A stretch of DNA of 64,000 nt from Bacteroidota bacterium (GCA_016721435.1 JADKIC010000027.1:1-64000); one strand, 5' to 3'. Counted from the first letter of the stretch, positions 49,000 through 59,888 are shown. Made by a program: numbers and translations. The notes: a model not told the origin generated them from the sequence alone.

Positions 49000-49286
49000 C
49001 TACCATTGTAATTGATCGAGTTGATCCATGATATGTTTAAAGTAATCTGTAAATCCTTTAAATTGATTAGGTAATTGAAGAAACAAAAAGATAAAATAAT
49101 TCAAAGCAGAAGAGTAATTGGACCATAAACCAGGTGTGACTAAAATTAACAGATAGATGTGAAGCCAATTATTCCTTTGGCTCGTTTTTGAAGACGAATT
49201 TTTAACTCTTTCTCGATAAGGGTCGCTTTGTGTTTCTGTTCTAATCTCTTTTCCTGAATGGTTCTGTTCTTCAATGTTAAGTCCAT
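49000..49286 (-). pseudogene. Remnant of a small membrane protein partnered with the ECF sigma factor
   Basis: From ATG 49286 the minus strand reads MDLTLKNRTIQEKRLEQKHK and ATLIEKELKIRLQKRAKGII, then after a shift near 49160 LHIYLLILVTPGLWSNYSSA, a hydrophobic segment FIFLFLQLPNQFKGFTDYFK and the end HIMDQLDQLQW. A basic coiled cytoplasmic part followed by membrane helices directly behind an ECF sigma gene is a common Bacteroidota arrangement for a small membrane partner. The broken frame and adjacent ruined sigma gene argue for decay. A frame-intact alternative starting at 49347 (MATKISESRKSKAQIHRNRE) is mostly the out-of-frame image of the sigma C-terminus. Confidence 0.45.
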
Positions 49287-49289
49287 CTT

Positions 49290-49760
49290 CTCTGTTTCGG
49301 TGAATTTGTGCTTTAGATTTTCTTGATTCGCTGATTTTGGTGGCCATCGTTGCCGTAGGCTATTTCTGTGCCTTTTCTTCAGATAAAGGGCATTAAGGCT
49401 TTATCCAGGTCTTTTAGTTGCGAAATCAATTTTGCAAAATTCCCAATTCGGTTTCCGATCAGGCGCAAGTTCATATTCAGAAAATTACAATGTCTCTGTT
49501 AAGGGGGGATTTTCTGCGGCTATTTTCCTTTCTATAAAATGATATTGCTACATTCAATGCAATTCTATACATCCAGGTAGAATACTTGAAGTTTTCGTCA
49601 TAATTATCAAACGATTTCCATAATTGGATAATTATTTCCTGAACGAGGTCTTTTCGATCTTCAACATTCTTACAATATGAATTTGAAACCTTTAAATTAT
49701 TCCTCTTGGGATTTTACAGATATGAATATATCAGCTTTTCTTGTTTATCCTTGCTCCCCT
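49290..49760 (-). pseudogene. Decayed ECF-type sigma-70 factor
   Basis: The minus strand at about 49500-49690 translates to VSNSYCKNVEDRKDLVQEII, IQLWKSFDNYDENFKYSTWM and YRIALNVAISFYRKE, an unmistakable sigma-70 region 2 of an ECF factor. Upstream KQEKLIYSYL is cut by a stop; downstream DIVIF runs into a stop, then EYELAPDRKPN, LISQLKDLDKALM (region 4 start) and KISRIKK-like sequence appear in changing frames, with part of the helix-turn-helix missing. At least five lesions fall in 470 nt, a far higher rate than in neighbouring genes, so this is probably a true pseudogene. No intact frame longer than about 60 codons remains. Confidence 0.75.
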
Positions 49761-50098
49761 GGCTGGATTCTGCGATTAACTTTTAAGATCTTTTACTGAT
49801 TTTCAGCGTGTATCCAAATGGTTTTATTTTCCAATTTGCTGGGGTGTCTCCATCATTAGGTTAATATTTTAATTCTATTGATCTGAAATCTTCACGGCTT
49901 TCGAAATATATTGTTAGATAGTTCTCCCTTTATTATTGATTATTCGCGGGGAGTTCAATATCCATGATGAAGAATTCTGCCCTGTGGGTTGCTGAGTCCT
50001 GCTGGCCAGCATGGTCTTCCTGTTCGTGTCGTATTTGCATTTTAAACACTGGCGCTGCTCGGTTTTTGGGGTAGATGTGATGAGATTTATACTTTAAT
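49761..50098. other. 338-nt spacer with possible gene remains
   Basis: On the minus strand short pieces such as MQIRHEQEDHAGQQDSATHR and ENYLTIYFESREDFRSIELK are separated by stops, and a further piece NWKIKPFGYTLKISKRS precedes the sigma remnant. They have protein-like composition, but I cannot assign a family. Nothing else is evident. Confidence 0.35.
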
Positions 50099-51289
50099 TT
50101 AGATCACCAGAAGAACAAATCCCTTCAAATACTCTGCTTCGGGATGATAAATACTGACAGGGTGATCCGGCGGTTGGCTGAGTTGATGTAGAATTTTGAC
50201 TTCACGTTTTGCTTGTAAAGCAGATTGAAAGATGATCTTTCGAAAGAGCTCTTTGTCGATCGCCTGTGAGCAACTGAATGTGAACAATAGCCCGCCACTT
50301 TCAATATGTTTCAGGCCCTCCGTGTTCAGATTTCTATAGCCAATCATTGCATTGGAGGTCTGATTTAAGTGCTTCGCGAATGCAGGGGGATCTAAAACTA
50401 AGATATCATACTTTTCTTCAGTCGTTTTAAGAAAGCTCATTACGTCCGTTGTGTGTGAGGTATGTCTGGCGCTAAAATTATTAAGCAGCAGATTTTTCTC
50501 TAATCCTTCCATTGCTTTTGCGGAGCTGTCTACAGAATTTACTTCTTTCGCATTTCCTTCCAGCGCGGCTAGAGAAAATCCACCTGTATAACAAAATGTA
50601 TTTAATATACTTTTACCGCTAGCGTAATGTGTTAATAGCTGTCGATTTTCCCGCTGATCAAGGAAAAAGCCTGTTTTCTGTCCCCCTATAAAATCGATAG
50701 AAAACTTAATTCCATTTTCGATAACATAGTCGTTAGCCGAATAATCTGATTTTTTAAACAGGAAAGCGTCTTGTTCCACCTTGTTTCCATGCTTGTTCAT
50801 GGTTTCGGCGCTCTTATCATATATAGCATCTATTGTTAAAATTTCCTGCGGGAGAATAGCTGTTAATAAGGGTTTAAGGTAATGCATGCCCAATGTATAG
50901 GTCTGGAGCACTATAGTGTTCCCATAAATATCAGCTATAAGACCAGGCATCTCGTCTCCTTCACCATGGATTAACCGGTAACAGTTCGTTTCCATACCGG
51001 GAAGATGCAATACCTTACGCAAGGAAATGCATCTCCGGATTTTTTGTCGAAGGAATTCTTCATCAATGAGTGCTCCGGTAAAATCAATGCACCTGACAGA
51101 GATAGTCCCTCTTTGGAAATGTCCCGTCGCAAGATACTCTCCGGAAAACGATTGTACTTGTACTGTATCCCCATTTTCCAGTGAGGATGGTTCGTGATGT
51201 ATAGCTCCGCTGAAGACCCAGGGATGCTTCTGGAGCAGGGAGCGTTCCTTTCCTTTCTTTAACTGAATAACAGGATAGGGTAGTGTCAT
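50099..51289 (-). CDS. Class I rRNA cytosine-C5 methyltransferase, RlmI-like (PUA + Rossmann)
   Basis: 396 residues. N-terminal PUA domain: KKGKERSLLQKHPWVFSGAI, then GDTVQVQSFSGEYLATGHF. Middle NCYRLIHGEGDEMPGLIADIYG followed by IVLQTYTLGMHYLKPLL (too long to be chance) and IDFIGGQKTGFFLDQRENRQ are RlmI hallmarks; SAM motif I is SILNTFCYTGGFSLAALEGN, motif IV YDILVLDPPAFAK, with FTFSCS in motif VI. It would methylate a cytosine of 23S rRNA (C1962 in E. coli). Intact frame; own unit downstream of the M1 peptidase. Confidence 0.93.
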   Translation of the reverse strand: MTLPYPVIQLKKGKERSLLQKHPWVFSGAIHHEPSSLENGDTVQVQSFSGEYLATGHFQRGTISVRCIDFTGALIDEEFLRQKIRRCISLRKVLHLPGMETNCYRLIHGEGDEMPGLIADIYGNTIVLQTYTLGMHYLKPLLTAILPQEILTIDAIYDKSAETMNKHGNKVEQDAFLFKKSDYSANDYVIENGIKFSIDFIGGQKTGFFLDQRENRQLLTHYASGKSILNTFCYTGGFSLAALEGNAKEVNSVDSSAKAMEGLEKNLLLNNFSARHTSHTTDVMSFLKTTEEKYDILVLDPPAFAKHLNQTSNAMIGYRNLNTEGLKHIESGGLLFTFSCSQAIDKELFRKIIFQSALQAKREVKILHQLSQPPDHPVSIYHPEAEYLKGFVLLVI

Positions 51290-51337
51290 ACGATAGCTTT
51301 GATGGGTTTTACAATTTTGAAAAAGGAAATAAGTCTA

Positions 51338-53669
51338 CTACTCAAGTATAAATGATTTACTCAACATTTCCTTCCTGTCATTGTATATCCTGGCAACAAA
51401 TGTTCCTGAATACTGTTCCTGAGGCACCCAGGTGAAAGGCTGATCTGCTTGTAGGATAGTGTTGTAAATATTTCTGCCGGCAATATCAAAAATTCCAAGA
51501 GTGAATTCATTTCTGTTATTGCCTTTTGCAGTAAAATTAACAACACCAGAAGTCGGGTTAGGCCATATTTCCAATTGGTAATCGTTCGATTTATTTGGAA
51601 TATTGTTAATACCGGTGGTAAAATCTCTGTAGCCAAAAGTATATTCTCCCTTCATAATGGAATCAACTGTAAAACTACCGATTTTGTCAAATTTATTTCC
51701 TGAGTTATGTGTGAATCCGTTCACTATCTGCCAATCATCGGCGGTATTTGCTCTGTATAAAATAACCAAACTATCTTCTGTTCCTGTTATTAAGCTATTA
51801 TCTAAATATCCCGTAGTGGTGTTCAGAGTACCGTTATAACCAAAGGTAGCCCTTGAATGAAATCCTGGCTTTAAAATTCCACTAATGCTCCAGTATCTGT
51901 AATTACTTAATCGAATACCTGCACCACTGCTTTTAAATGGATCCGGAGCTACCCAATGATGTTCAACTCTAACTACAGAGGTATCATTACCGCTACTCAC
52001 AACCGTCATATTTAAATACGTTTCAGGAAATGAAATGCCGCCGGTAGTGAAAATACTCCTTTCATAATCGCTAATGGCATCACTCATCTGATCCTCGCGA
52101 TCTATAGTATACCATTGGGGCGTAAAAGAGAAGGAAACAGGAAAGGAGTTTGTAGTGTTATTGATGTTTAGTATTAATGTGGTGTCATTGATGCCATCCG
52201 TGCAGAATACTTTTACCGGCATTTCATATACGTGAGTATTCCCCTTGCTCTTTTGTTTGGTATGTATGATATAGGAATAGGTGGTTGCATTCACCACTTC
52301 CACAGAGTCAATAGAAAAATGGGGGAAACCCGGTGTGAAGACCCAATCATCAAAAAATCTGTTCATGGAAATACCACTACTATTGCTTAATTCATCCCGT
52401 AGATCATAACTATTCACTGCTGAATTTCCTTTCGCATTCATGAAAGCCTGACATCCCGGAAAAAATGCAGAATCTCCCATATAATGGCGTAAGGTATGGG
52501 CAACATTGGCCCCCTTGTTATAAACGGTTTGTCCATAGGTATGTGAATGAGGAATATTGATCAGGGGTAAATAACCGCCATCATTGATATGGGCAAACTG
52601 AAGTACTTTACGATGATTGGTGCGAATCCAGTCTCTGTAGGCTGCATTCCCATAGAGTTTTTCCGTCATGTAGGCTTCGTTGAAACTTGCAAATCCTTCA
52701 TTTAACCACATGTCTCCTTCACTTTCACAGGTAATCCAGTCGCCCCACCACATATGGGCTAATTCATGTGCCCATAAAGTCTCATAAGTTAAAGTACCAT
52801 TCACAAATGGTTTGCCGATATGTATGCTGCTTGCATGTTCCATCGCACCGGAGTTGAAGGGGATCAAACAGTACCCGACTTTGCTGAAACGGTAAGGACC
52901 ATAGGCATCAATGAAGAATCCTAAAACCGTATCCAGATGAACAAACGTTCCAATAACAGCGTTACTGTCTTGTGGTAAGCAGGCAATTTCTACTGGTGTG
53001 TTCTGATAATTTCTGCTGAATGTATAATAGGGGGCGACAGCAATACTGGCAAGATAAGTGGGTATCTCTTCATTCATTTCCCATGTCCAGGCTGAATTTC
53101 CTCCCGGCAAAGTCATTGATGAAACAAGAGTACCATTGCAAAAAGCTTTGTATGTGGGTGCTGTAACCACATAAAAGCTATAGGTGGATCGGTCGGTAAA
53201 TACATCATTGGCGGGAAACCAGGCCCTTCGAAATTATGCGGATTACTATCGAATCCTACTCCCAAATTAAAGGCATAGGTGCCGCTAAAATAAAATCCTA
53301 CCCAACCGGATGGATCTGTTTTAGGCTGTCCCCGATAGTAAATAGTTACTTTTTGCGTATCTCCGGGTAATAGCGTAACATTAAGGGATTTTTAACAAAG
53401 TATCATTATACAAATAGGTTATTGACTGACCAATATTTCCCCTTATGGAGTCAATGGTAAATGTCAATAAACTTAGGACTAACGTATCGATACCGGCCCC
53501 GGTGGCTGTGAAATCGACTTCGCAATGGGCGACAAGAGACTTTGTGGTATAATTTAAATCATTGATATGAATATCATAATGGGTAATATCACATATTCCG
53601 GTCTGCGCTTGTGTGGGTAGGGTAAAGAAAAAGGATAGTGAATAAGGGCAATAGAAGTATTCTGGTCAT
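51338..53669 (-). CDS. Secreted M1 family zinc aminopeptidase with T9SS sorting domain (about three frameshifts)
   Basis: About 777 residues from ATG 53669 (MTRILLLPLFTILFL, signal peptide). After shifts near 53610, 53390 and 53200 the N-terminal domain continues CDITHYDIHINDLNYTTKSL and VTIYYRGQPKTDPSGW. Exopeptidase motif FNSGAMEHASSIHIG (GAMEH replaces GAMEN), zinc site WAHELAHMWWGD and the third ligand in DMWLNEGFASF (HExxH-18-E) are intact. The end (LEIWPNPTSGVVNFTAKGN, LGIFDIAGRNIYN, SKSFILE) is a T9SS type A sorting domain. It should trim peptides outside the cell, complementing the secreted M36 and S8 peptidases in this window. A Tyr proton donor lies in the YGQTVYNKGANVAHTLRHYM region. 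Confidence 0.9.
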
Positions 53670-53739
53670 CTTGTATTTAATAGGACCATAAATTTACAAA
53701 TGTTTTTGACATTTGTCCCGGAAACTTCTTTAAAGGTGG

Positions 53740-56700
53740 TTACCTGATAATTACAAGTCTCGCATTGAAAATCTGGTCCTGGTCATTAACGCGTATAATG
53801 TAGTTTCCATCCGCATAATGCGAGAGGTTTACTCCATTAGTCATGAGTGAAAGGATGTTTGTTTCGCTTTTATAAGTGAGCCTTCCTAAACAATCAAAGA
53901 TTCTTAATGTGCAATCCTCCATTCCATTTACTTCTTTCACGACAATAAATTGTCCGTGACCGGGATTGGGTGCAATGGCTAACTGTCCTTCCGATTTGAC
54001 AGGGTTTGTAATTCGATTCACATAAAGTGTGTCGTTCTTTATGCAACCCTTGCTGTCTGCAATAAAAACAGGGTAGTTTCGGAAGGGAGTTGTTGAATAA
54101 TATTACCCGTGGAGCCACTGTTGATCCATTGAATGTAGTAAGGTGCTGTGCCTCCATCCACATTAACATGGATACTTCCATTCTGTTCCTCTTCGGTTTC
54201 GGGCGTAATATATTCATTGATAGTAATAGGAGCTGGAGCAGTTAAATCATAGGATTTAGATACACTGCACTCATTGTTCTGCGTAACGGTAACAGTATAG
54301 GTTCCACCGGATAAATTGTTTATTAAATTTGAATGGGTTGTATTATTCCATTGATAATCCATAGCTGTAGCCGTCTGGAAATAGCGTAAAGTACCGGCGA
54401 AGTGTGCATTGATTTTTTCTGCTGTCAAAAATGCACCTGTATTCCCGGCTCTCGACATGGATTGAAGAAAAGTAATATCTGCATTGCTAAACAAGGTCAC
54501 ACTATCGAGATTCATGAAGAGGTCCGTATCGGAATAAGCATAAATGCTCCAGGTGCCCGGTGTAAGCATTTGTTGATTATTGAGAAGGATGGGAGTAATG
54601 CCTGTCGATCCCACTGTTGTAACCGGATACAAACCAAGATAGGTCCAGGCGGATGAATTGTTTTCCTCCCCGAGGTATGTACCTGATTTGAGATAGAGGT
54701 GAATTTGTCCACTTTGAGAGGTGTAAAAATCAAATCCATTTAATTGGATGGTTTGGGCTACAGCAAAATTTAAAAGCATTCCGTTTGAAGGTAGACTATA
54801 GGGAATAGATGTCGGACAAAATTTTTCATTAATCGAGGGGAGTGCATTGATTTCGATAGCCCCGTCAGTTGAATAGCTGCAGCGAGGTGATTTTATTTCA
54901 ACGAGGGAGATATTCATTTTCCCGGCCGTTGGAATGGTAACAGTATCAGAGACGAGGCATCCCAGGGCATCAGAAATTACATATTGATGAACTCCATCGG
55001 GAAGTCTATCGTTGATTGGAGAATTTATACCGTTTGATATATAATTATAATTGAAATGATCATCCTGTCGAACTACATACGTAATTCCACCCGCCAAATT
55101 CATTGCGCCTTTTTGAGAAGCGGTAAAAACAGAAGTAGATTGATCTCTGCTTAACCCATCATGAACGGTTAAAACATGATCATAATTAAATGAATTGCCA
55201 ATGACAGAACTCGTTACACTGTTAATTTTACCGGAATGATTGTAAACATAGAAGGCATATCTTCCCGGTAACAATTCATCTAATGATGAAATATCCAGAG
55301 GCGTATCTTCATCACTACCCATTCCGGTAACAGAGTAAGAATTGACCAATTGCCATTGAGAAGAATCAGTCTCTGCGCCAATCATGGTACCTTGCTTAAA
55401 GAAAATGCTTAACTGTTGCAAAGAGGAGGAGGAAGACTTAATGTTATTCTTTTCAATTTCACTTTTTGTTCACGGTGATGTCAAACATAATTCCGTTACT
55501 GGAACTATTTGACCAAATGTTGTGAACAATGTCTTTTGATAGGGGAAAGGAGTTCCTCCTGTTGCACGAAACAGGAGTTTTCCATCGTTTTTACTTTCAC
55601 AAGTAGGAGGGTAACTGACTACTTCCGGAATAATTTCGGAAGGTTGCGAAATGCTGACTTGATCTGTATAGGAACAGCCTGGCATCCGTTATGGTGACCG
55701 TATATGTACCGGCCATCAATTGATCAATTTCATCGGAGGTGCCTCCATTAGACCATTGGAATGTATAAGGTTTTTCTCCTCCATTGGCTCTGGTCTTAAT
55801 GAATCCACTTGCTGTACCATGACATTTGGCATTCACGGCGCGTCTGATCCCGGCATAAAATAGACTGTGCAGGTAAGCAGAAGGAAGTATGCTACCATCT
55901 ATTGCCAGTTCTTTTGAATCAATTCTGATTCTTCCGGGTGAGCCGCTGCAGCTACTGAAGCAAGAATCGTTGTTGGCATCTAGCCACCGGCACCGCCATT
56001 GAAGATACTATTCCATGTATTTCAATGTTTTTTGCTGCGAGATAAATAGTTCCACCTGAACCACCACCACCCGGAAAGCCATTGTAGTTTCCATTGCCGC
56101 CATCTCCTCCGTTACTGTAAATACCGCCGTTTAGTCCAATGATTAAGCTAGTACAAGATTTAAGAACAAGAATACCACCACCGGCTCCACCTCCTGCTGA
56201 AACACCTCCCATTCGGGCCATGCCGCCTCCGCCGCCACTTCCACCAAATAGCTGAGTAATTAGCGAATCCCCATAAGCTATGCCACCGGGGAAATTACAA
56301 GCATTACCTTGCACTGAAAAGCCATGCCGGCTCCACTTCCGTTCAGACCACCATTTCCATAGCCCGGACCATTTCCATTAATTCCTGCTAAAATGGCCTG
56401 TGCATTATTGTATATACCTGCCCCACCATTGAAACCTCCGGCATTGGCAAGTCCACCATTTCCCCCTGTAAGATTTGGTATTCCATCTTCACCATTTCCT
56501 CCGCTTAAATCAAGAATACCATTGATTTCTGCATCTGTCTTACATCTGATTATTAATGGTTGATTGCCGTATATGGAAACAGTGACACCTTCATCAATAA
56601 TGAAAGTATCGAAGTCATAATTTCCTGAAATCAAAGAAGTATCCCTACTGGCTTTGAATGATCCCGAAATTCCCTGACCGCAATCTATACATAACTGTGC

Positions 56701-56766
56701 TGCTGATTCAAAAGGGTGCAGACAAATAGTTAAACAGATGATGAATAATCCTCTTAATGAGTTCAT
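53740..56766 (-). CDS. Large surface protein: Gly-rich region, SprB repeats, paired beta domains, T9SS domain (many frameshifts)
   Basis: About 1009 codons. Signal peptide MNSLRGLFIICLTICLHPFE; a Gly-rich repeat section (GGNGEDGIPNLTGGNGGLAN, GGSGGGGGMARMGGVSAGGG) of about 170 residues; SprB-like repeats (CHGTASGFIKTRANGGEKPY, FQWSNGGTSDEIDQLMAGTY) with the pattern C-x-G ... WSNG ... L-x-A-GTY-x-V-TD; two copies of a beta domain of about 140 residues (about 55460-55080 and 54800-54365); further SprB-like units; and a T9SS sorting end (IAPNPGHGQFIVVKEV, LRIFDCLGRLTYKS, FNARLVIIR). Breaks near 56300, 55960, 55690, 55540, 55440 and 54050. Probably an exported adhesin or motility-type surface protein; no enzyme site. 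Confidence 0.8.
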
Positions 56767-57038
56767 GAATAGTAATAGCTAATTTCATCTGGTCTACGTG
56801 GCTTTTATGGCCAGGTTTAACCATTTATTTGTTTTGTAAGAAACTTCCGGTTTAATATAAATATTACTAATTATTTCCAGTTACTTACAAAATACAGCAT
56901 TAAAGTACTTGTATTTTTCGATGGTAAAATGAAGAATTAAAATAGTAATGTAAATAAAATATAAGGTATATTCTTGCCATCAATTTTTAGTAGAATAGTG
57001 AGGTCGAAAATCTGCAATCTAAAAACAAAAGATGGATG
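56767..57038. other. 272-nt A/T-rich spacer
   Basis: Lies between the surface-protein start (56766) and the transporter stop (57039), both on minus. It must contain the surface-protein promoter, yet no exact TAnnTTTG box was found. No hairpin with T tract and no reading frame seen. Confidence 0.4.
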
Positions 57039-58519
57039 CTAGACTAAATACAAACTAAAAACTGTAATTAAAATAATTCCAATCACATCAATGATTAATC
57101 CTATAAATGCCAGTTCCTTAACTTTAATATAACCGCTTGAAAATACTATCGTATTGGGCGCCGTAGCGATGGGTAGCATAAAACCAAGGGAGGCTGCCAA
57201 TGCAGCAGGAACGAGAAGGGTAGCAGGATCAGAAGTGAAGCCCGCTTGTAGAGAAATTAGTATAGGTAAAACCAACTGAATGCTGGCTACATTGGACGCA
57301 AACTCACTGATGATGGTGACCAACACACAAATCAATAGAATCATTAATCCCAAAGGTATTTCTTTAAAGGCATGAAGATTTTGTGCCAGCCAATTGCTTA
57401 GGCCTGAAGTTTCAAATCCTTTGGCTAGGGCAAATCCACTACCAAAGAGCAATATGATTTCGTAAGGTAATTTCGAAGCTTCGTTCCAGCTTAATAAATT
57501 TCTTCCCTTCTCTGTTTGAGAGGGTATAAGAAACAACAACAACGCAATGGTGACGGCAACTGAACTATCCGTAATCTGAGTGGGGTAGGGAAGAAAGAAG
57601 CCCAGCCTTTAAGAGTAGTATCACCGATTTGAAGATCTGCTCGGGTAAACCAAAGTAAAGTAGTTAGGACAAATAAGAAAGCTACCATTTTTTGATCCGA
57701 AGTCCATTTACCCAGATTGAGTTTATCATTCCTGAAAATGGTAGGGTCAAAAGGAACGGTTGCAATATGTCGCAAATAAATATAACGCAATACAAGAAAG
57801 GTAAACACCAACAATACGAATGACATCGGAAAGGCAAAGGACATCCAGTTGACGAAGTTAATAGGATGTTCGGAAGCAAATTTTTCATTGTAGGCTCTGA
57901 AAAATATCATGTTGGTGGGCGTGCCTACCAGCGTAGCCATTCCACCAATACTAGCGGAGTAGGCGAGACCAATTAATAACGCTGAGGAAATTTTACGGTG
58001 GACCTCTTTATCAGGAATATGAATTTTCAAATGAAGAATAACAGCCAGCACAGCCGAAATCAACATCATTACAGTAGCCGTATTCGATATCCACATCGAC
58101 ATAAAATAGGTGGTAAACATTATACCGAACAAAATGCTGGAACTCGACTTCCCTGTAGAGGAAAGAATTCCCAATGCCAGCCTTCGGTGCAAGCCCCATT
58201 TTTCAATGGAAAAAGCTATCATAAATCCACCAATAAAAAGGAATAGTATGGGGTCCATGTATTGGGCCGCTATGACTTTGATATCTGCAATGCCTGTTGC
58301 AGGAATCAGGATGAATGGCAAAAACGATGTCACCGCGATATGTGTTATTTCGGTTAACCACCATAAAGCAACCCAAAGCGTTATCCCAACCATTATCATC
58401 AAGGAGGGATAATAGGAATCAGGCGATGGCAAAAAAGTACAAATAATAAAAATGAAGGGGCCCGCAACCAATGGCCATCTGTTCTTTACCTTTTTTACTT
58501 CTGTACTTTCTTCTGACAT
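57039..58519 (-). CDS. DASS/SLC13 family sodium-coupled anion transporter (one frameshift)
   Basis: About 493 residues, eleven or so membrane helices. SLC13 signatures: YMDPILFLFIGGFMIAFSIE, then MSMWISNTATVMMLISAVLA (first SNT motif), GMATLVGTPTNMIFFRAYN, and after the shift LPYEIILLFGSGFALAKGFE, ISEFASNVASIQLVLPILIS (second SNT-like motif), SLGFMLPIATAPNTIVFSSG. The two SNT-type hairpins bind Na+ and carboxylate or sulfate. Substrate likely C4-dicarboxylates, citrate or sulfate; cannot be resolved. The shift is near 57575-57600 after GWASFFP. Single-gene unit; the MarR gene starts beyond its promoter side. Confidence 0.9.
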
Positions 58520-58570
58520 ACGTTAAAAAGAGTCTTTTGTGAAATGATGACAGAATATATTTAAATGCGA

Positions 58571-59038
58571 TTAAGAATTATCCTTATTACGCAATTTATC
58601 CAAAAGTTGACTCAACTCCAATGCTTCTTCTCTGGAGATTTGATTGGTAATGCTATCGAGATGTGTCTCTTCCTTCTCCATCTCCTTTAAGAGCTTAAGT
58701 CCCTTGTCGGATATTTTTATTTTAGCAACGCGTCTGTCCTTACTGTCTGTTGTTCTGGAAAGCAGTCCAATGGTAAAAAGTCGGTTGACCACTCTGCTGG
58801 TATCACTCATCCGGTCCAACATTTTTGCTTTTATTTGGCCTAGATTGAGTGTTTGAGGATAGGTCCCTTTTAAAATTCGAAGTACATTATATTGCTGGTG
58901 ACTCAATCCATATTTCTTTAAAATTTGCAAATGTTTATTTTGAATCCAACCAGCCGTAAAAAGTATATTTAACTGAATCATTTGGTGATGGTTCCGAAAT
59001 TTCTGCTGCTGTATTTCTTCGTGAATGGTCTTGCTCAT
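58571..59038 (-). CDS. MarR family transcription regulator
   Basis: 155 residues from ATG 59038 (MSKTIHEEIQQQKFRNHHQM). Winged helix: LSHQQYNVLRILKGTYPQTL, recognition helix region LDRMSDTSRVVNRLFTIGLL, wing SRTTDSKDRRVAKIKISDKG, and a C-terminal dimer helix EEALELSQLLDKLRNK. Such regulators sense small molecules and repress a neighbouring operon; the yceI gene immediately upstream on the same strand is the likely target by context. Near its start is TATCTTCG, a one-mismatch -7 box. An earlier in-frame start at 59068 falls inside the yceI terminator and is rejected. Confidence 0.92.
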   Translation of the reverse strand: MSKTIHEEIQQQKFRNHHQMIQLNILFTAGWIQNKHLQILKKYGLSHQQYNVLRILKGTYPQTLNLGQIKAKMLDRMSDTSRVVNRLFTIGLLSRTTDSKDRRVAKIKISDKGLKLLKEMEKEETHLDSITNQISREEALELSQLLDKLRNKDNS

Positions 59039-59063
59039 ACTACGAAGATAGCCTGATTTAAAA

Positions 59064-59094
59064 CACAAAACCCCGCCAAATGCGAGGTTTTGTG
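59064..59094 (-). terminator. Terminator of yceI
   Basis: CACAAAACC (59064-59072) pairs perfectly with GGTTTTGTG (59086-59094); minus-strand transcripts of yceI run through it into a T-rich stretch (TTTTGTGTTTTAAAT). It separates yceI from marR, so marR needs its own promoter. Confidence 0.8.
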
Positions 59095-59112
59095 AATGGT
59101 TTTATAGTTAGG

Positions 59113-59700
59113 TTACTTGGCCTGTGAAAGTTCCAGATTGATGGCGATATCCACTTCATCACTTACTACCATTCCACCTGCTTCAGTCACCGCTCCCCAC
59201 ATTAACTTATAGTCTTTTCTGTTGATTTTGCTTTTGGCTTTAAATCCGGCCTTGGTATTGCCCCACGGATCTTTTACTGTACCACCATACGTTACATCAA
59301 AAGTTACCTTCTTGGTTACATCTCTGATGGTTAAATCTCCTATTAACACATAATTTTTACCTTCTGTTTTTTTGAAAGATGTGCTTTTGAATACCATTTG
59401 AGGAAATTTTTCAGCATTGAAAAAATCATCAGACTTCAAGTGTTTGTCACGGTCTTCATTGTCAGTATCAATGGATTTCACATCCACAGTAAATTCGATG
59501 TTGGCATTGTTGAAATCAGGTGTAGTACTGGTAACTTTTCCATCAAAGGCACGGAAGGAACCTTCCACTTCTGAAATCACCAAATGGGTAATGGTGAATT
59601 TAACATTGGTGTGCGATGCGTCAATATTCCAGGTATTGCTCTGCGCAGTAGCTATAGCAGTGGTTGCAAGTAATAGGAGTGTAAGGATGTTTTTCTTCAT
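59113..59700 (-). CDS. YceI family periplasmic lipocalin-like protein
   Basis: 195 residues. Signal peptide MKKNILTLLLLATTAIATAQ, then WNIDASHTNVKFTITHLVIS, the classic YceI start, VEGSFRAFDGKVTS, FTVDVKSIDTDNEDRDKHLK, SDDFFNAEKFPQMVFKSTSF, GDLTIRDVTKKVTFDVTYGG and DEVDIAINLELSQ. The beta-barrel binds polyisoprenoid-type lipids in the periplasm. Upstream neighbour of a MarR regulator, a pairing seen repeatedly in Bacteroidota and Proteobacteria. Confidence 0.96.
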   Translation of the reverse strand: MKKNILTLLLLATTAIATAQSNTWNIDASHTNVKFTITHLVISEVEGSFRAFDGKVTSTTPDFNNANIEFTVDVKSIDTDNEDRDKHLKSDDFFNAEKFPQMVFKSTSFKKTEGKNYVLIGDLTIRDVTKKVTFDVTYGGTVKDPWGNTKAGFKAKSKINRKDYKLMWGAVTEAGGMVVSDEVDIAINLELSQAK

Positions 59701-59842
59701 GTTTTTATGTTTATGAATGCTAAATTAGTGTATTAACAATAGATGTCACAACAAGCAATGTCTAAAAGAATATATATTATTATAAATCAATGAATTAAAA
59801 TCACATGTCTTTTATTTCTAACTTAAAAGCAATGAGTTGCAC

Positions 59843-59876
59843 AAAAAAAAAGAAACATGCCCTTAATAATGGGTAT
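59843..59876 (-). terminator. Probable terminator of the YtxH operon
   Basis: Stem ATGCCC (59857-59862)/GGGTAT (59871-59876), loop 8 nt, one A-C mismatch, followed on minus by a T tract (59843-59852). It lies 13 nt after the last gene of the operon (59889). Confidence 0.5.
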
Positions 59877-59888
59877 AAAATTCAAAAT

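Noticed and set aside
49000..49347. Intact 115-residue gene
   Set aside because: Its first 40 residues are the out-of-frame copy of sigma-factor sequence; better explained as remnants of two genes.
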